Assembly: GCA_033675545.1 (NCBI GenBank)
Contig: JAWDGP010002132.1
Coordinates: 159,501 to 223,500 of the forward strand
Origin: Elysia crispata
Lineage: Eukaryota; Mollusca; Gastropoda; Plakobranchidae
DNA length: 64,000 nucleotides
Reading direction: 5' to 3'
Shown here piece after piece: positions 1-13,100 of this stretch. Below the pieces are notes generated by a model. The model was not told where the DNA came from and did not search any database. It worked only from the letters and a program-made list of their open reading frames with translations. Within the stretch, counting starts at the first letter, position 1. Each line of letters starts with the position of its first letter. The position numbers were made by a program, and so were the translations under genes.

Positions 1-2696
1 TCATGGGGTATTTATCAGTCAGCCGCCACCCGTAGCACATTTAGTTTTTATAGGGCATTTACTGTCAGCACACTGAATGTCTTCAGTATTGAGTAATGTG
101 TGAATGTGATACTTCAACTCTGCACAAAATGTTGCATAATTTGAATGGATGATTGTTTACAAATGTTTAAATACATAAATACACTTTTCACTTAAATTCT
201 CCCTTTCAAAGTATGAAGGGCTGAGTAGGGTAGAAAAGCAAAATAGCTCTTTGGAATCTTCACTTGTGTCCAGGAAAATTAGAAAGCCTTTGTCTGTGGG
301 ACACCTGAAGGTGTATAAGTTTGACATCCTGTCCATTAGGGACCAAGTGTTGCCTCCATGAGCTGATCTTTTAATTGTGTTACTTTTGCTGTAAAGATTT
401 TTTTTTTCTGGTTTTTCATTCCAAAGGCAATATCTGTATTCGATAAAAAAACGTGTTGTATAATAATCTATTGGAAAAGCAATCTAAGTAATATATACAT
501 GTAATTAACTATATATAAGTATATTGTAACATTACTCTTTTAATGTTTTATCTCAATTTATACTGGACCTATGTGGAACATAGTGAATTTTCATTGTTAA
601 CATTTTTTTTAGTTTTTTAGGTATCTGTTTGTTCTATTCTTTCACAAGAGTTTCATTAAAACTCTGTAACTTGCCCTTCATGGTTTAGTATCTTGTGATA
701 TTTGATTGGGTAAAGAGGCCTATGAATTAGCTGCACTCAAGGCTATTTTGGGCTATTCATGACTAAAGGCAAAAAAATTAGTTGTAATAGAAAGAAGCTT
801 TGTGAGATAACAAAATAGCAATTATTACTATCACAAAATTTAAAAGTGGTTATGAGAATAGCAGCGACGCTGCTTCAAACCATTTTACCCAAGCTATAGG
901 CATCCGTGAAACCTGTGCTGATCGGTGAGGTAAAGAGGTTTTAAATATTTTACTTGATCATACGGTTTGGGTTTGGTTCCGCTGAAAATGTCCTCATCTG
1001 AAAGAAGATGAAATGAATGTCTGCCTATTTATTCCATGTTTCCAAATGGTAAGAAAAACGAAGAATAGTTTGAAATGGTTTCAGTTCAAATTTAAGACAC
1101 CTAACTTATAATGACTGTCCACCGTTATTAACATGGAATTTTAATTAAAAAAGCAGTGAGGCTGTTATAACCATCTTTAATTTCAAAAGACAATTTTTTC
1201 AAAATCAAAATATCAATGCTACAATTTCTCTCATTGCCTTACATTTACACTCGGTAAAATGCAGGTATATAAAATCATGTACTCATTATCAATCAGAATT
1301 AACTTATCTGATTTATTTTTATATCAGTATGTTGTAATATTAGTAGGACAGGAAGTATACAGTGAAACAAGCGGAGGCTTTAATTATACATAATTATATG
1401 AGATAGTGAACACAAAATACAAAAAAGAAAAAAATATCATTTTTATAAACACGCATGAAACATTTTTAATATAGAAAGTTACATGGCAAAGTAGGGAATG
1501 AAAATGAGCTGGTATAAATCAAGATCTAATCACTGTTATTACTTAGTTTTGTGATATATTTCCAACAGTTTCAGATTTAAAAAAAAAAAATTTTTTACCA
1601 GATAAATATATTTCTTGACTTTTAAAGTGATTTTATCGGAATCCATTGTTTATGAATCAACAATGTAAAAATTTATAACAATATTAAACCTATTTGGTGG
1701 TTTCTTTACTTTTCATCTCCCTGTTATTATGAGCATCATCATGCATTTTCAGTATTATAAGCATTGCTAAATGAATTTGTAATAACCAAGCCATTTAAAC
1801 AGACCAAAGAAAATTCAGTTTGTATCAACATATCTTATGGATGTATACATCTAAGAGAAGAAACCTTTGTTTGCTGATATAAATTAATTTGTATTTACAA
1901 GGCTCAAAAAAGTGATTTACAGGTAAAAAGTTCATGCTGTAGAACATTAAATGATTCAGAAAAAACACTACCTAATAACAGCCACTAATTTTTTTTCCAA
2001 CCTTTAAACATGACCTTCTCTCCCTGAGTTTGTGTGCTTGCTTGTTTCTTTATTATTCTTTATTTATTTTAGTGGGAATCTATATATAATGGAGCCAGTC
2101 ACAAAATTAGGACCATCTAACCATAAAGTTGTAAATTGCCCTAAGGGTTGGAGTGATAATAATATTTTTCACCAAAATAGCATTTGTCGAAAATTAAAGG
2201 CAAAAATGTAACTATTATTTTCTTAAATGAAAAAGACGACTGTGTGAACTATTTCTTGTGAGCACAGCTGGGCAGAGATAGCTGGAATGAAACTGAAAGT
2301 ACGCATACAATGTAGGCGGCGGCAAATCTAAAACTGAGTGGAATAGATCTAGATCTAGAATACATGAAATGGTGTAAGATCTCAGTTAAGAATCTAAAAA
2401 GGTTGTTCCCACAAAGATTCTAGATCTAATGCCTAGATATTTACAGCAGCTAGACTCACATCAAAAGGTTAGGATCCACAACTAGAAAAATCTGAATCTT
2501 ACTTTTAGGCTGACAGATTTTTTTAGAACTTTAATGTAGACTTAAATAACTGCGCAACTAAGAATTCCCGTAAGGCAGGGCCCTTTTTTGCATTTAATGA
2601 GAAAATTCAAAGCTTTCTAATAGCGTTTGAAAGGGTCTAAAAACATATTGGGAAGGTACAGAATTAGTCGATTTCCTTTATTCCAAAAGAATTTAA
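1..2696. other. Non-coding, no recognised gene
   Basis: This is AT-rich sequence with short homopolymer runs and a few AGATCT-type words near 2346-2360. I see no long reading frame, RNA gene or protein similarity here. Confidence 0.6.
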
Positions 2697-3329
2697 CACA
2701 CTCGCTGCCGGAGGTTTCTGATCCAGCCGGACCAGGAATGCCAGCTTTTTTGCACCTTTTTTTCAAAAAATTACTGTATCTTTATTTTTTTGCCAAGAGT
2801 ATTGAAACTTTCAATCTTTACAGAAGCAGAATTGAATTTTACAGAATAGGAAAAAATATTCAAATTGTTCAATTGGTTTATTTTTTGTGATTTTTTGAAA
2901 AATGTGTAAATCTGATGGCAAAAATAAAAAAAAAATTATGATGCTTACAATATGTATTGTTTTTGCTGTGTGGATGCTTTTTTTTTTCGTGATTTTTAGG
3001 CTGCAATCAACATAAAAAAATATTTCTTTGCTCCCGAGCCATGTCTCGATTAGACATTGAGCTGAAACTGAAACTAGATCTAGATCTAGCGGTTATCGTC
3101 AGGAAAACTGCTGTAGTGTAACTTTTTTTACTTACCAAGGGAAGTAACTCGAATAAGAAGGAATATGATGAGGAAAAGTGACTGCTAACTGCTGTAGAAT
3201 GCCAGACCCGAATGTGCGTCAGTTCTAAGTAGGAAAATATAGGGAAGTACAAACCAAATCCCCTCGGTACTGGCACTAACCAGTCTGAGCCAGAGCCCCA
3301 AAAGAGTTCGTTAGCGGCAGCGAGTGACT
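2697..3329. mobile_element. Possible piggyBac-like MITE (TTAA flanks)
   Basis: TTAA at 2693-2696 is followed by CACACTCGCTGCCG. The other end reads CGGCAGCGAGTGAC and is followed by TTAA at 3330-3333. The ends share a 12-base inverted repeat (CACTCGCTGCCG) offset by the same two bases, and the 4-bp flank is the piggyBac target. The 633-bp interior has no transposase. The match beyond the first 14 bases is poor, so the family assignment is tentative. Confidence 0.5.
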
Positions 3330-6300
3330 TAAGTCCTTTATCTAAATTTTGTATTTATGGGTAGGTGGAGGCATAGATATGGATCATTTTAGTAAAAGGA
3401 TAGATATCAAGACCATTTATAAGCCTACCTAAAATGCACCCACACCTCAGCTCCGGCAAATTGACACTAGGGTCCCATTCGTAGAACTGGGCTCGCAGCT
3501 TGTGAATATAATGGATCAGTATTTCAATATTTAAAAAACCAGTAAAATCATAAGGCAGTATCACATCTCAACAGTTATCACTTGGTGTTCAGTTTTGAGC
3601 TATAGAAAAAGAAAGAAAGGTAGAGAGCTCAAACTATTTTCAGTATCCATATAAAGTAACACAAATATCATTCTTTCTTTTCTTCTTTCAAATACAACCT
3701 CCTATCCACCTCCTGATAGGACAATGGATTGCATATATAACTTTCAAAGCAAAGAACAATTAAACTTGATGCTTATATCTATAAAATGGTGAATGTTTAC
3801 AATCAAATAAATCATGAATTTCATATGAAAATGTCATTCTTCTTACAATAACATTATCTTTTTCCCTAATCAGAACAAAAAGATTACAGAAATTAAATAC
3901 AAAACATTTCTTGTAAAAGACCTATTGCCACTTTTACAATAATGGCAGTAATTTCTGACAATTTACGATACACGGCATGAAGCAAGAAAGAAAATATTTT
4001 AAAGTTGGGGTTCTGATTAAAAAGAAATCATGACAAGTTTTATCTAGTAATTGCTACTGATTGCACAAGAGAAACTACACAAAACATTAACTAAAGATCC
4101 ATTCAAAGAGAAGTGTGTTAAAATAAGTGTTTTCATATTTTAATATCATACTCGTCATTTTGGCTAGATTAATTCAACAAAAATAAAAACAGTATCTGCA
4201 TCATGTGCAGCAAAAAGCAACACAGTTCAATTAACAGACAACTTTCCTATCACAAACCGAAAATGAATGCATGAACATAAAGCAGCAGCATCCATTCTGA
4301 GGCTGCCAAAGAACTGCACAGAGCGCAAGGAAAAATTTATACAAACTGTGTCACAGATTATTCTCCTAATCCTGTTTATTTCTTTATGCAAGTTTTATGT
4401 ATTTATTTATATTTTTTTTGGATAATTAACGGAAAAAACAAGTTAATTTGATGAGCAAAAAGAGTTGCAAAGATTTTTCCATCCAAATAAGGGACTTGCT
4501 GGGCTTTTTTCCCCTAATTCTTCTCTCAATTTGCTTGTGACATTGCCCATCATGCATGCCCTCAGCCAGCAGCTAAATAAATTGTAAGATTTTCAGTCAC
4601 TGAATTGACTTAAGAGCCTACCCTATTCAAGAACAATCAAGTAAATTATAGTTTTCTTGAAAGTTCTGTTAAGTGTGCAGAGTAGTCAAAAGTACATAGT
4701 GGAAGAAACAAAATGACCGAATTTTTTTTCTGATTACATTTAGAATGTTTAAAATGTTCAGCACTTACCTCAAGCAGAGACTAATGATGTTGAATGTGTC
4801 CAATATTCATCATTTCGTGTGACTTTGGAAAAGTCACACGAAAAAGAAAGTGGAGTAAATTGAAAAGCAGTTATTTTGTTAATAAGTTTATTTTGTCAAA
4901 GCCAATATCTGTCAAATTCAGAATTAAGATACCTGTTATGTACAGATCTAGGATATAACTCTTGATTTGACCAATTTATCCCATCTCTCACGTTTATGCA
5001 TCTTCAAAAATCTCAATCTTAAAGTACATTTATTTGATGTAAGTTTTGCAATCAATTCAAACTTTCACATATCAACAAAAGAATAGGCCAGTGTTTGTGA
5101 TTCTCTTTGTGCTGAATCTGATAAAGCCAAGCTCTTTCTGTACGGCAAGAGTTCAGATCCCACAATTGGTTAGCAGTTATTATGGTGATTTGAACTCAAT
5201 CTATTTCTAACCACTGCTAAGCACTAACTACAAGTTAAGCTCCACCATCCTTAGATTCACATAATTATATAAAATAGTCTGACTGGGCAGACATGCAGGT
5301 ATAACAGTATGCAATTAGGAAAAAAATAGTAATGTACATCAAAAAAACAAAATAAATTGTAAAGGAAGCGTCTGATTGATACAATTATTGCTGTTAAAAC
5401 AATTTTTTAAATAAGTCATACCAAAAAGAAATACATTAAAAGAAATAATTTCTAATGAATAAAATAATATCAAAAAGCAAATAAAACAGGAATGGCTGCA
5501 ATATAATTTTTCTCACTGCCCTTTTTGCTGAGTCATGTGATGATGATGTTAAGACATTTGCCAATTAGTCAACAATGATAAAATGCACACATTACATGAC
5601 ACAGCATCAGACTACATATTGCTTCTTGTAAAATTATATTACAAAGATAGCATTACTAACACCTTTGTGTCTTCATTAAAATGATTGCTAATTTTCATAT
5701 CAATGTCACATCAATCTGTTTATGACAATTATTTACTCAGATAAAATCTACTCAAAAATATTCTTTGAACGTAAACTGAGTCATCAGTGTCTAACAAGAT
5801 AATTGCCATACTATGCAAATGCATTAAAAAACAAGTTGCAAATTGCAAAAGAAACATAAATCAATGGCTCCGTGCAAAGGCTACAGAACTGTTTTGTTTT
5901 TTTGTTGTTTTTTTTTGTTACTCTTTAGGAAATTTTACATGTAAAATCTGAAGTGAAATATTTAAGGCTGTTCTCGTATTTATTTAAAAATTATAGACTG
6001 TTAAAAAATAGAATTCAATTCATGAAGCCAATTGTTTATGCTTCAAGAAACACAGTTACCTGATTCTAGCATGGAGCCATCAATATTATTTTAATGTGAT
6101 TAAAAAAATGAGCAAAGCTTTCATACATGTACTTGCTGGCAGCCAGCAGTTGTAGCCAGCAAAGATGATCTCACAAAATAAATATCCTACATCATGACAT
6201 GCACATTATGACAATGGCGTACTAGCAATCAGGATTGATCACAACTTACTTCCTTTCACAGTTCCATGGAAATTTTGTATTAGCACCCAACGTATTATCT

Positions 6301-7046
6301 TTTTCTGAAGTTGATAAGGATTGAAAAGCCCTAAACAATCAATCTAAAAAGCCAATTTTTGAAGCACCACTTTTGCTTGTTTTCCCAAAAGATTTTAAAA
6401 TTTAACCTTCAGGAGAATGATGTAAATTTTGAATATATGAAATGTCAGTAATTTCAACATCTACGACTGCTCTCATCTCCCAACATCACACTCATTCAAA
6501 CTGATTTATACAGAAAAGCAAGTGATAAAAAATCCTATCTAAACATCGTATTGTCAATTGGCCGGCTCAATAATTATAGACCATTGTGAGCTCAAATGTT
6601 TCTTGAGTTCTTAATTTTTTTTTCACTGTTACCTTAATTCTATCAAGGAAAAGACTCGCAAAACATATTATAAAGTATAGTGTGCAAAATTACAACACCA
6701 GGTTTGGGAGTTGGAAGCGTTTAGACTTATCTTCTATTTGTTTCAGTTCTTAATCATGAAATCTAACAGCATCCACTTGGCAATGTTTTAACATTACGCA
6801 GCTATTGCAAGTATCGCTCATGTGAACGAGTCAGATTAACTACTTCTCACAAACTGAAGGGACCACCTGAGTGATTCTCTCTCTCTTCTCTACAGTTTTT
6901 GTGTGGTAGCTTCTTTTTGCTCCTGATTTGTCATCCCTCCTATGGAACATTCAGCTACTTAATTCTGTCATCCTCTAGTTGTCTACTTACTTGTGTCAAG
7001 AGACTCCCATCACTACACAACCAAAACGTTTCCAAACTTAACAAAT
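3330..7046. other. NUDT9 3' flank, no recognised gene
   Basis: This AT-rich region lies downstream of the NUDT9 stop and presumably includes its 3' UTR. No polyadenylation site could be chosen with confidence. It contains one perfect hairpin at 4813-4843. Confidence 0.55.
4813..4843. other. Perfect 13-bp hairpin, 5-nt loop
   Basis: The arms TTTCGTGTGACTT and AAGTCACACGAAA are perfectly complementary and separated by TGGAA. It stands alone in unstructured AT-rich sequence about 2.2 kb past the NUDT9 stop codon. Its role is unknown. Confidence 0.8.
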
Positions 7047-7159
7047 CTACCAACTGGCCCCTAGCCTCTCAGCAGTTCTCTGTAGGAAGTCGACATGACT
7101 GGCGTAGAGCTCCAGGTGGTGACTCAGATCCATCCACTGGACACCAACTGCATCATCAC
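7047..7159 (-). CDS. NUDT9: NUDT9 exon 8 (terminal)
   Basis: The acceptor is GTGTCAG. The exon completes a split Gly codon and reads [36 protein letters not shown] and TAG. This aligns with DDAGKVKWVDI...LYASHSQF of human NUDT9 but stops about ten residues earlier. Confidence 0.92.
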
Positions 7160-10100
7160 CTGACACACAAAGAAGGGCGGGGGGAATGTTAAACCATTGC
7201 AACAAAAAGAAAACATATATCACAGGGCCAAATCTGCAGCACAGATATCAATTAATTTTTTTCCCTTGATAACTCTTTCTCTCTTCATTCAAGTTTTGTT
7301 TTCAACTGCTACAAACCAAGCCTATGGAATGCTATTAATTTTGTCCCAAATAATAGTGAAAAAAAAAAAAGTTTAAAGCAATCCCTTATTAATGGTTTGA
7401 TACAGATCTAATGCTCTGAAACTAATTCTTGTTCTTCAATCTTAGCTTTAGCAACTGTCATCTATCATTAAGTCCAGGTTTTAGACCTAAAAACAATTCT
7501 AGTTCAATCAAATTCATTTTTTTCTCAGATAATAGAAGTAGTTAGACACTTTGACACTGAAAGTATTTAGGCATCAAGTACATTTTCCACTCATGGAATC
7601 TGACAAAAGAAGATGTGCCTATAATCTGAAACATTTACAAATGACTTCAATATTAAAAAAAAAAAAAAAAGCTGGCCTATCACATGTTTCAGCTCATTGT
7701 TTTTAAGTTTCACTGTTGTCCAGTGTCGATTTGTTATTGTTTAGTTCATTTACCAGCATGAAGCTTGAACCTTGCTACCCCTTGCCCGTCTTGATCATGA
7801 AAGTTCATGGCTACAGTCTCCATCCATGCATTATCTGTGTTCCTTGGATCATCAACATATCCTCGATACACCTGTGGCAAGGGTTCAGGAAAGCATTTAA
7901 AAAAAAAAAAACAAACAAAAGTAAAAAAGAAAGGCAGAAAGAAATCATTCTTTCTTTCCATTCCTCTCTTGCTAAATTATTCAGTTAGTGTGACGTTGAT
8001 AAGGAGAGTAAAATCCTTATTACTAAAATGAAGGAAACAAAAAAAAAAAGCCAAAGAGGCATAACTGATAAAAATGCCTCGATAACTATTTTGCATGTAC
8101 CTCTTGTCCTCGAGAGAAGAGCTCATTGATTGATGCCTCAATCTGTTTTTTCTCTTGCTCTGTCGCCTCCAGTGAGTTAAGTGCCTCCTCTCCAAACTCT
8201 CGACGCAAGGTCATTGTGACAACTTCTCCAGCATCAACCATTCCCTTCAAACAATGGGAAAAAAAAGGGTCTAATTGCAAATATCGTGTCATAAATTAGC
8301 CCAGCAGAGGGGAAAAGAAAGAAGTGAGCAGAAAATGACAGATTTTTATATAAACTTTACCTTTTAAACCATATATTGACTTCTGCACAATTACTTTCAC
8401 CTTGGTTTTTTAGGAGAGGCGATAAAACAGCAAAAAAGATATATAGATCGTTCCTAACATTCTAGATCAGGAGAAGAGATATATAGATCGTTCCTAACAT
8501 TCCAGAACAGGAGAAGAGATATATAGATAGTTCCTAACATTCTAGATCAGGAGAAGAGATATATAGATAGTTCCTAACATTCTAGATCAAGAGAAGAGAT
8601 ATATAGATAGTTCCTAACATTCTAGATCAAGAGAAGAGATATATAGATAGTTCCTAACATTCTAGATCAAGAGAAGAGATATATAGATAGTTCCTAACAT
8701 TCTAGATCAGGAGAAGAGATATATAGATCGTTCCTAACATTCTAGATCAGGAGAAGAGATATATAGATAGTTCCTAACATTCCAGAACAGGAGAAGAAAT
8801 ATATAGATAGTTCCTAACATTCTAGATCAGGAGAAGAGATATATAGATAGTTCCTAACATTCCAGAACAGGAGAAGAAATATATAGATAGTTCCTAACAT
8901 TCTAGATCAGGAGAAGAGATATATAGATAGTTCCTAACATTCTAGAACAGGAGAAGAGATATATAGATAGTTCCTAACATTCCAGAACAGGAGAAGAGAT
9001 ATATAGATCGTTCCTAACATTCCAGAACAGGAGAAGAGATATATAGATAGTTCCTAACATTCTAGAACAGGAGAAGAGATATATAGATAGTTCCTAACAT
9101 TCTAGAACAGGAGAAGAGATATATAGATAGTTCCTAACATTCTAGAACAGGAGAAGAGATATATAGATAGTTCCTAACATTCCAGAACAGGAGAAGAGAT
9201 ATATAGATAGTTCCTAACATTCTAGAACAGGAGAAGAGATATATAGATAGTTCCTAACATTCTAGATCAGGAGAAGAGATATATAGATAGTTCCTAACAT
9301 TCTAGAACAGGAGAAGAGATATATAGATAGTTCCTAACATTCCAGAACAGGAGAAGAGATATATAGATAGTTCCTAACATTCCAGAACAGGAGAAGAGAT
9401 ATATAGATAGTTCCTAACATTCTAGAACATGAGAAGAGATATATAGATAGTTCCTAACATTCCAGAACAGGAGAAGAGATATATAGATAGTTCCTAACAT
9501 TCTAGAACAGGAGAAGAGATATATAGATAGTTCCTAACATTCTAGAACAGGAGAAGAGATATATAGATAGTTCCTAACATTCCAGAACAGGAGAAGAAAT
9601 ATATAGATAGTTCCTAACATTCCAGAACAGGAGAAGAAATATACAAATAGTTCCCAACATTCCAGAACAGGAGAAGAGATAGATACTTCATAACATTCCA
9701 GAACAGGAGAAGAGATATATAGATAGTTCCTAACATTCCAGAACAGGAGAAGAGATATATAGATAGTTCCTAACATTCTAGAACAAGAGAAGAGATATAT
9801 AGATAGTTCCTAACATTCTAGAACAAGAGAAGAGATATATAGATAGTTCCTAACATTCTAGAACAAGAGAAGAGATATATAGATAGTTCCTAACATTCCA
9901 GAACAGGAGAAGAGATATATAGATAGTTCCTAACATTCCAGAACAGGAGAAGAGATATATAGATAGCTCCTAACATTCTAGAACAAGAGAAGAGATATAT
10001 AGATAGTTCCTAACATTCCAGAACAGGAGAAGAGATATATAGATAGTTCCTAACATTCCAGAACAGGAGAAGAGATATATAGATAGCTCCTAACATTCTA

Positions 10101-13100
10101 GAACAAGAGAAGAGATATATAGATAGTTCCTAACATTCCAGAACAGGAGAAGAGATATATAGATAGTTCCTAACATTTTAGAACAGGAGAAGAGATATAT
10201 AGATAGTTCCTAACATTTTAGAACAGGAGAAGAGATATATAGATAGTTCCTAACATTTTAGAACAGGAGAAGAGATATATAGATAGTTCCTAACATTCCA
10301 GAACAGGAGAAGAGATATATAGATAGTTCCTAACATTCCAGAACAGGAGAAGAGATAAATAGATAGTTCCTAACATTCTCGAACAAGAGAAGAGATATAT
10401 AGATAGTTTCTAACATTCTATAACAGGAGAAGAGATATATAGATAGTTCCTAACATTTTAGAACAGGAGAAGAGATATATAGATAGTTCCTAACATTCCA
10501 GAACAGGAGAAGAGATATATAGATAGTTCCTAACATTCCAGAACAGGAGAAGAGATATATAGATAGTTCCTAACATTCTCGAACAAGAGAAGAGATATAT
10601 AGATAGTTCCTAACATTCTAGAACAGGAGAAGAGATATATAGATAGTTCCTAACATTTTAGAACAGGAGAAGAGATATATAGATAGTTCCTAACATTCCA
10701 GAACAGGAGAAGAGATATATAGATAGTTCCTAACATTTTAGAACGGGAGAAGAGATATATAGATAGTTCCTAACATTCTAGAACAGGAGATGAGATATAT
10801 AGATAGTTCCCAACATTCCAGAACAGGAGAAGAGATAAATAGATAGTTCCTAACATTCTCGAACAAGAGAAGAGATAAATAGATAGTTCCCAACATTCCA
10901 ACTCACCCCTGGTAATGCCCATTGTCCATTGTCTCTTCTTTGTACTGCGATGAATTGTGCTATGAGTTTGTGGTTTTCATCTACAACTATTTGTCCTTTG
11001 TCATTTCGTTTCCATCTATAAGGCAAGAAAAACAATTTTTTCCCCACTCTTTATAATAAAAATGTATATAAACTCAAAAGGCATGAAAATCTAGATCTAT
11101 CTATAGGTTTCTTGATGAAAATATTTGATATTGGCTCTAGAAGTTAATATCACGTACCTGTAGGCTTTTTCTTAGGGCTTCAGCAAAAGCTCTTGAAATT
11201 AAAAATTATTGGATGCATAAAAAAGAGGGTAACAAAACATCATTTTTTTCCCCACCTTTAACTTAAACATTGATAAAATTTTGAGAAGTATGATGGTTTT
11301 AATGGTTTCTTTTTGCCCTGAAACTTATGCAGTCACAGTCTGGATCTGAGGCCTCCCGAGGTATTGGCAAATCCACCAAAATAAACAAAAGTTTTTATCA
11401 AGTGTAGAAGTGATCTGCATGATTTAACAGTTTGCTGCAGTCAGGACAGTTTAACATTGTTGTTTGGTGGCTTGATGGGCTGAACATAAAGTGCTTTCTC
11501 AGTGCAACTCTGCTCCAGCTATGCTTAACTGGTAAAATTAAATAGATAAATATACTCCTTAATATGCACAGATTTGGTTACTTTGATGATGTAGCCTGTG
11601 CTTAGAGAGGCCTTATCACAACCTTGCTAAATTGTTTGTAATATAGAATGACATCATTTATAAGGGAGGAAATTTATGTTACTATCCAAACCACTCAATA
11701 GCTATCATGATAAATCAGTAGCAATGACATCACATTGACTGAAAATTGTCAGTACCTTGTCACGATCGGGTCTGCTGCATGATTGGGTCCCCATCTCCCA
11801 AGACAACCACGACCACAAATTCCTGTTCTTCCAACTGGATTTCTAGATTGGCCGGATATAAATTACAACTATTCAGGATGCTTTAGGATTTAAACAATTG
11901 AAAACATAGCTTTCAAATGATTATCTTTTAGTTGAATACATTTTTCAATTTTCTTAACATAGCCTTTAACATACAGAAATTAAGATCAAATTAAATGTGT
12001 CTAAAAGCCCACAATGAAACAATATTCTAAAAGGTTGAGCTGAGCTAAATAGTAGGGCCCAAAGATATTTTGCACGGGAACTGGTGATAATCCTTACTCT
12101 CAGGACTCTTTGGAATCCCACTGCACCCCTACATATTAAACACTGACCAATAAATTTCAAACTGTGTTTATAAGAACCAATGATAAACCTCTACCACACC
12201 ACTCTCATATTCAAAACAATTGGAACACTCCCACAAGCTCGTAGCTTTACTTTCATTCATATCTATGGTCGTCAATTCACAGCCAATAAAGGAGGAAAAA
12301 AATTCTGGACTTCCTAAAGCAAAATCTGTCGCACCAAAAATATCAAGGACAATAGCAGCAATATATTGAGACTGTTCCATACTGCTGCCATTATTGTTAC
12401 TATTTTAGGCTCTTACAGGATAAATGTCTAAACCAATACTGCTCAGGATATTGATTGGAACTAGATTTAGATTTAGCTTGAGATTTATGCACAAATAGAG
12501 TTATAACTTATGCTGGCTTTCAGGTTCACTTTGTTTTAAAAGCACGGTGCCTTGGAAGACAGCATATCTGTTTCTGAAGAAAAAGATTGTGCCTATTACA
12601 GTGTATTTATTTTTAACATCAGCTTGGCTTCTCTAGCTGTAATAGCTGTTGTGAAAGAGATTAATTTAAGTTCACTTTGTGAATTTAATTCATTTGATTG
12701 TTAACATTTTGATCTACAAATTTATTTAAGGACCATAAATAAGCATTAGAAAAGTTTTTTCCATCAATAAATCGTCTAAAACTAGCATCACATCAATTAA
12801 AACTCAATCCCTATCTTCCAAGCAAAAAAATCAGACAGATCACCAAACAAATAAATCAGACAGATCACCAAACAAATAAATCAGACAGATCACCGAACAA
12901 ATAAATCAGACAGATCACCAAATAAATAAATCAGACAGATCACCGAACAAATAAATCAGACAGATCACCAAACAAATAAATCAGACAGATCACCAAATAA
13001 ATAAATCAGACAGATCACCAAATAAATAAATCAGACAGATCACCAAACAAACAAATGAGACAGATCACCAAATAAATAAATCAGACAGATCACCAAATAA

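Noticed and set aside
9534-9776. Open frame of repeated [19 protein letters not shown] peptide
   Set aside because: It is simply the 40-bp repeat translated. It is inside an intron and breaks whenever a variant unit adds a stop.
8437-10899. CRISPR-like array of regular repeats
   Set aside because: The 40-bp units are directly contiguous with no unique spacers and sit in a eukaryotic intron, so this is a minisatellite.
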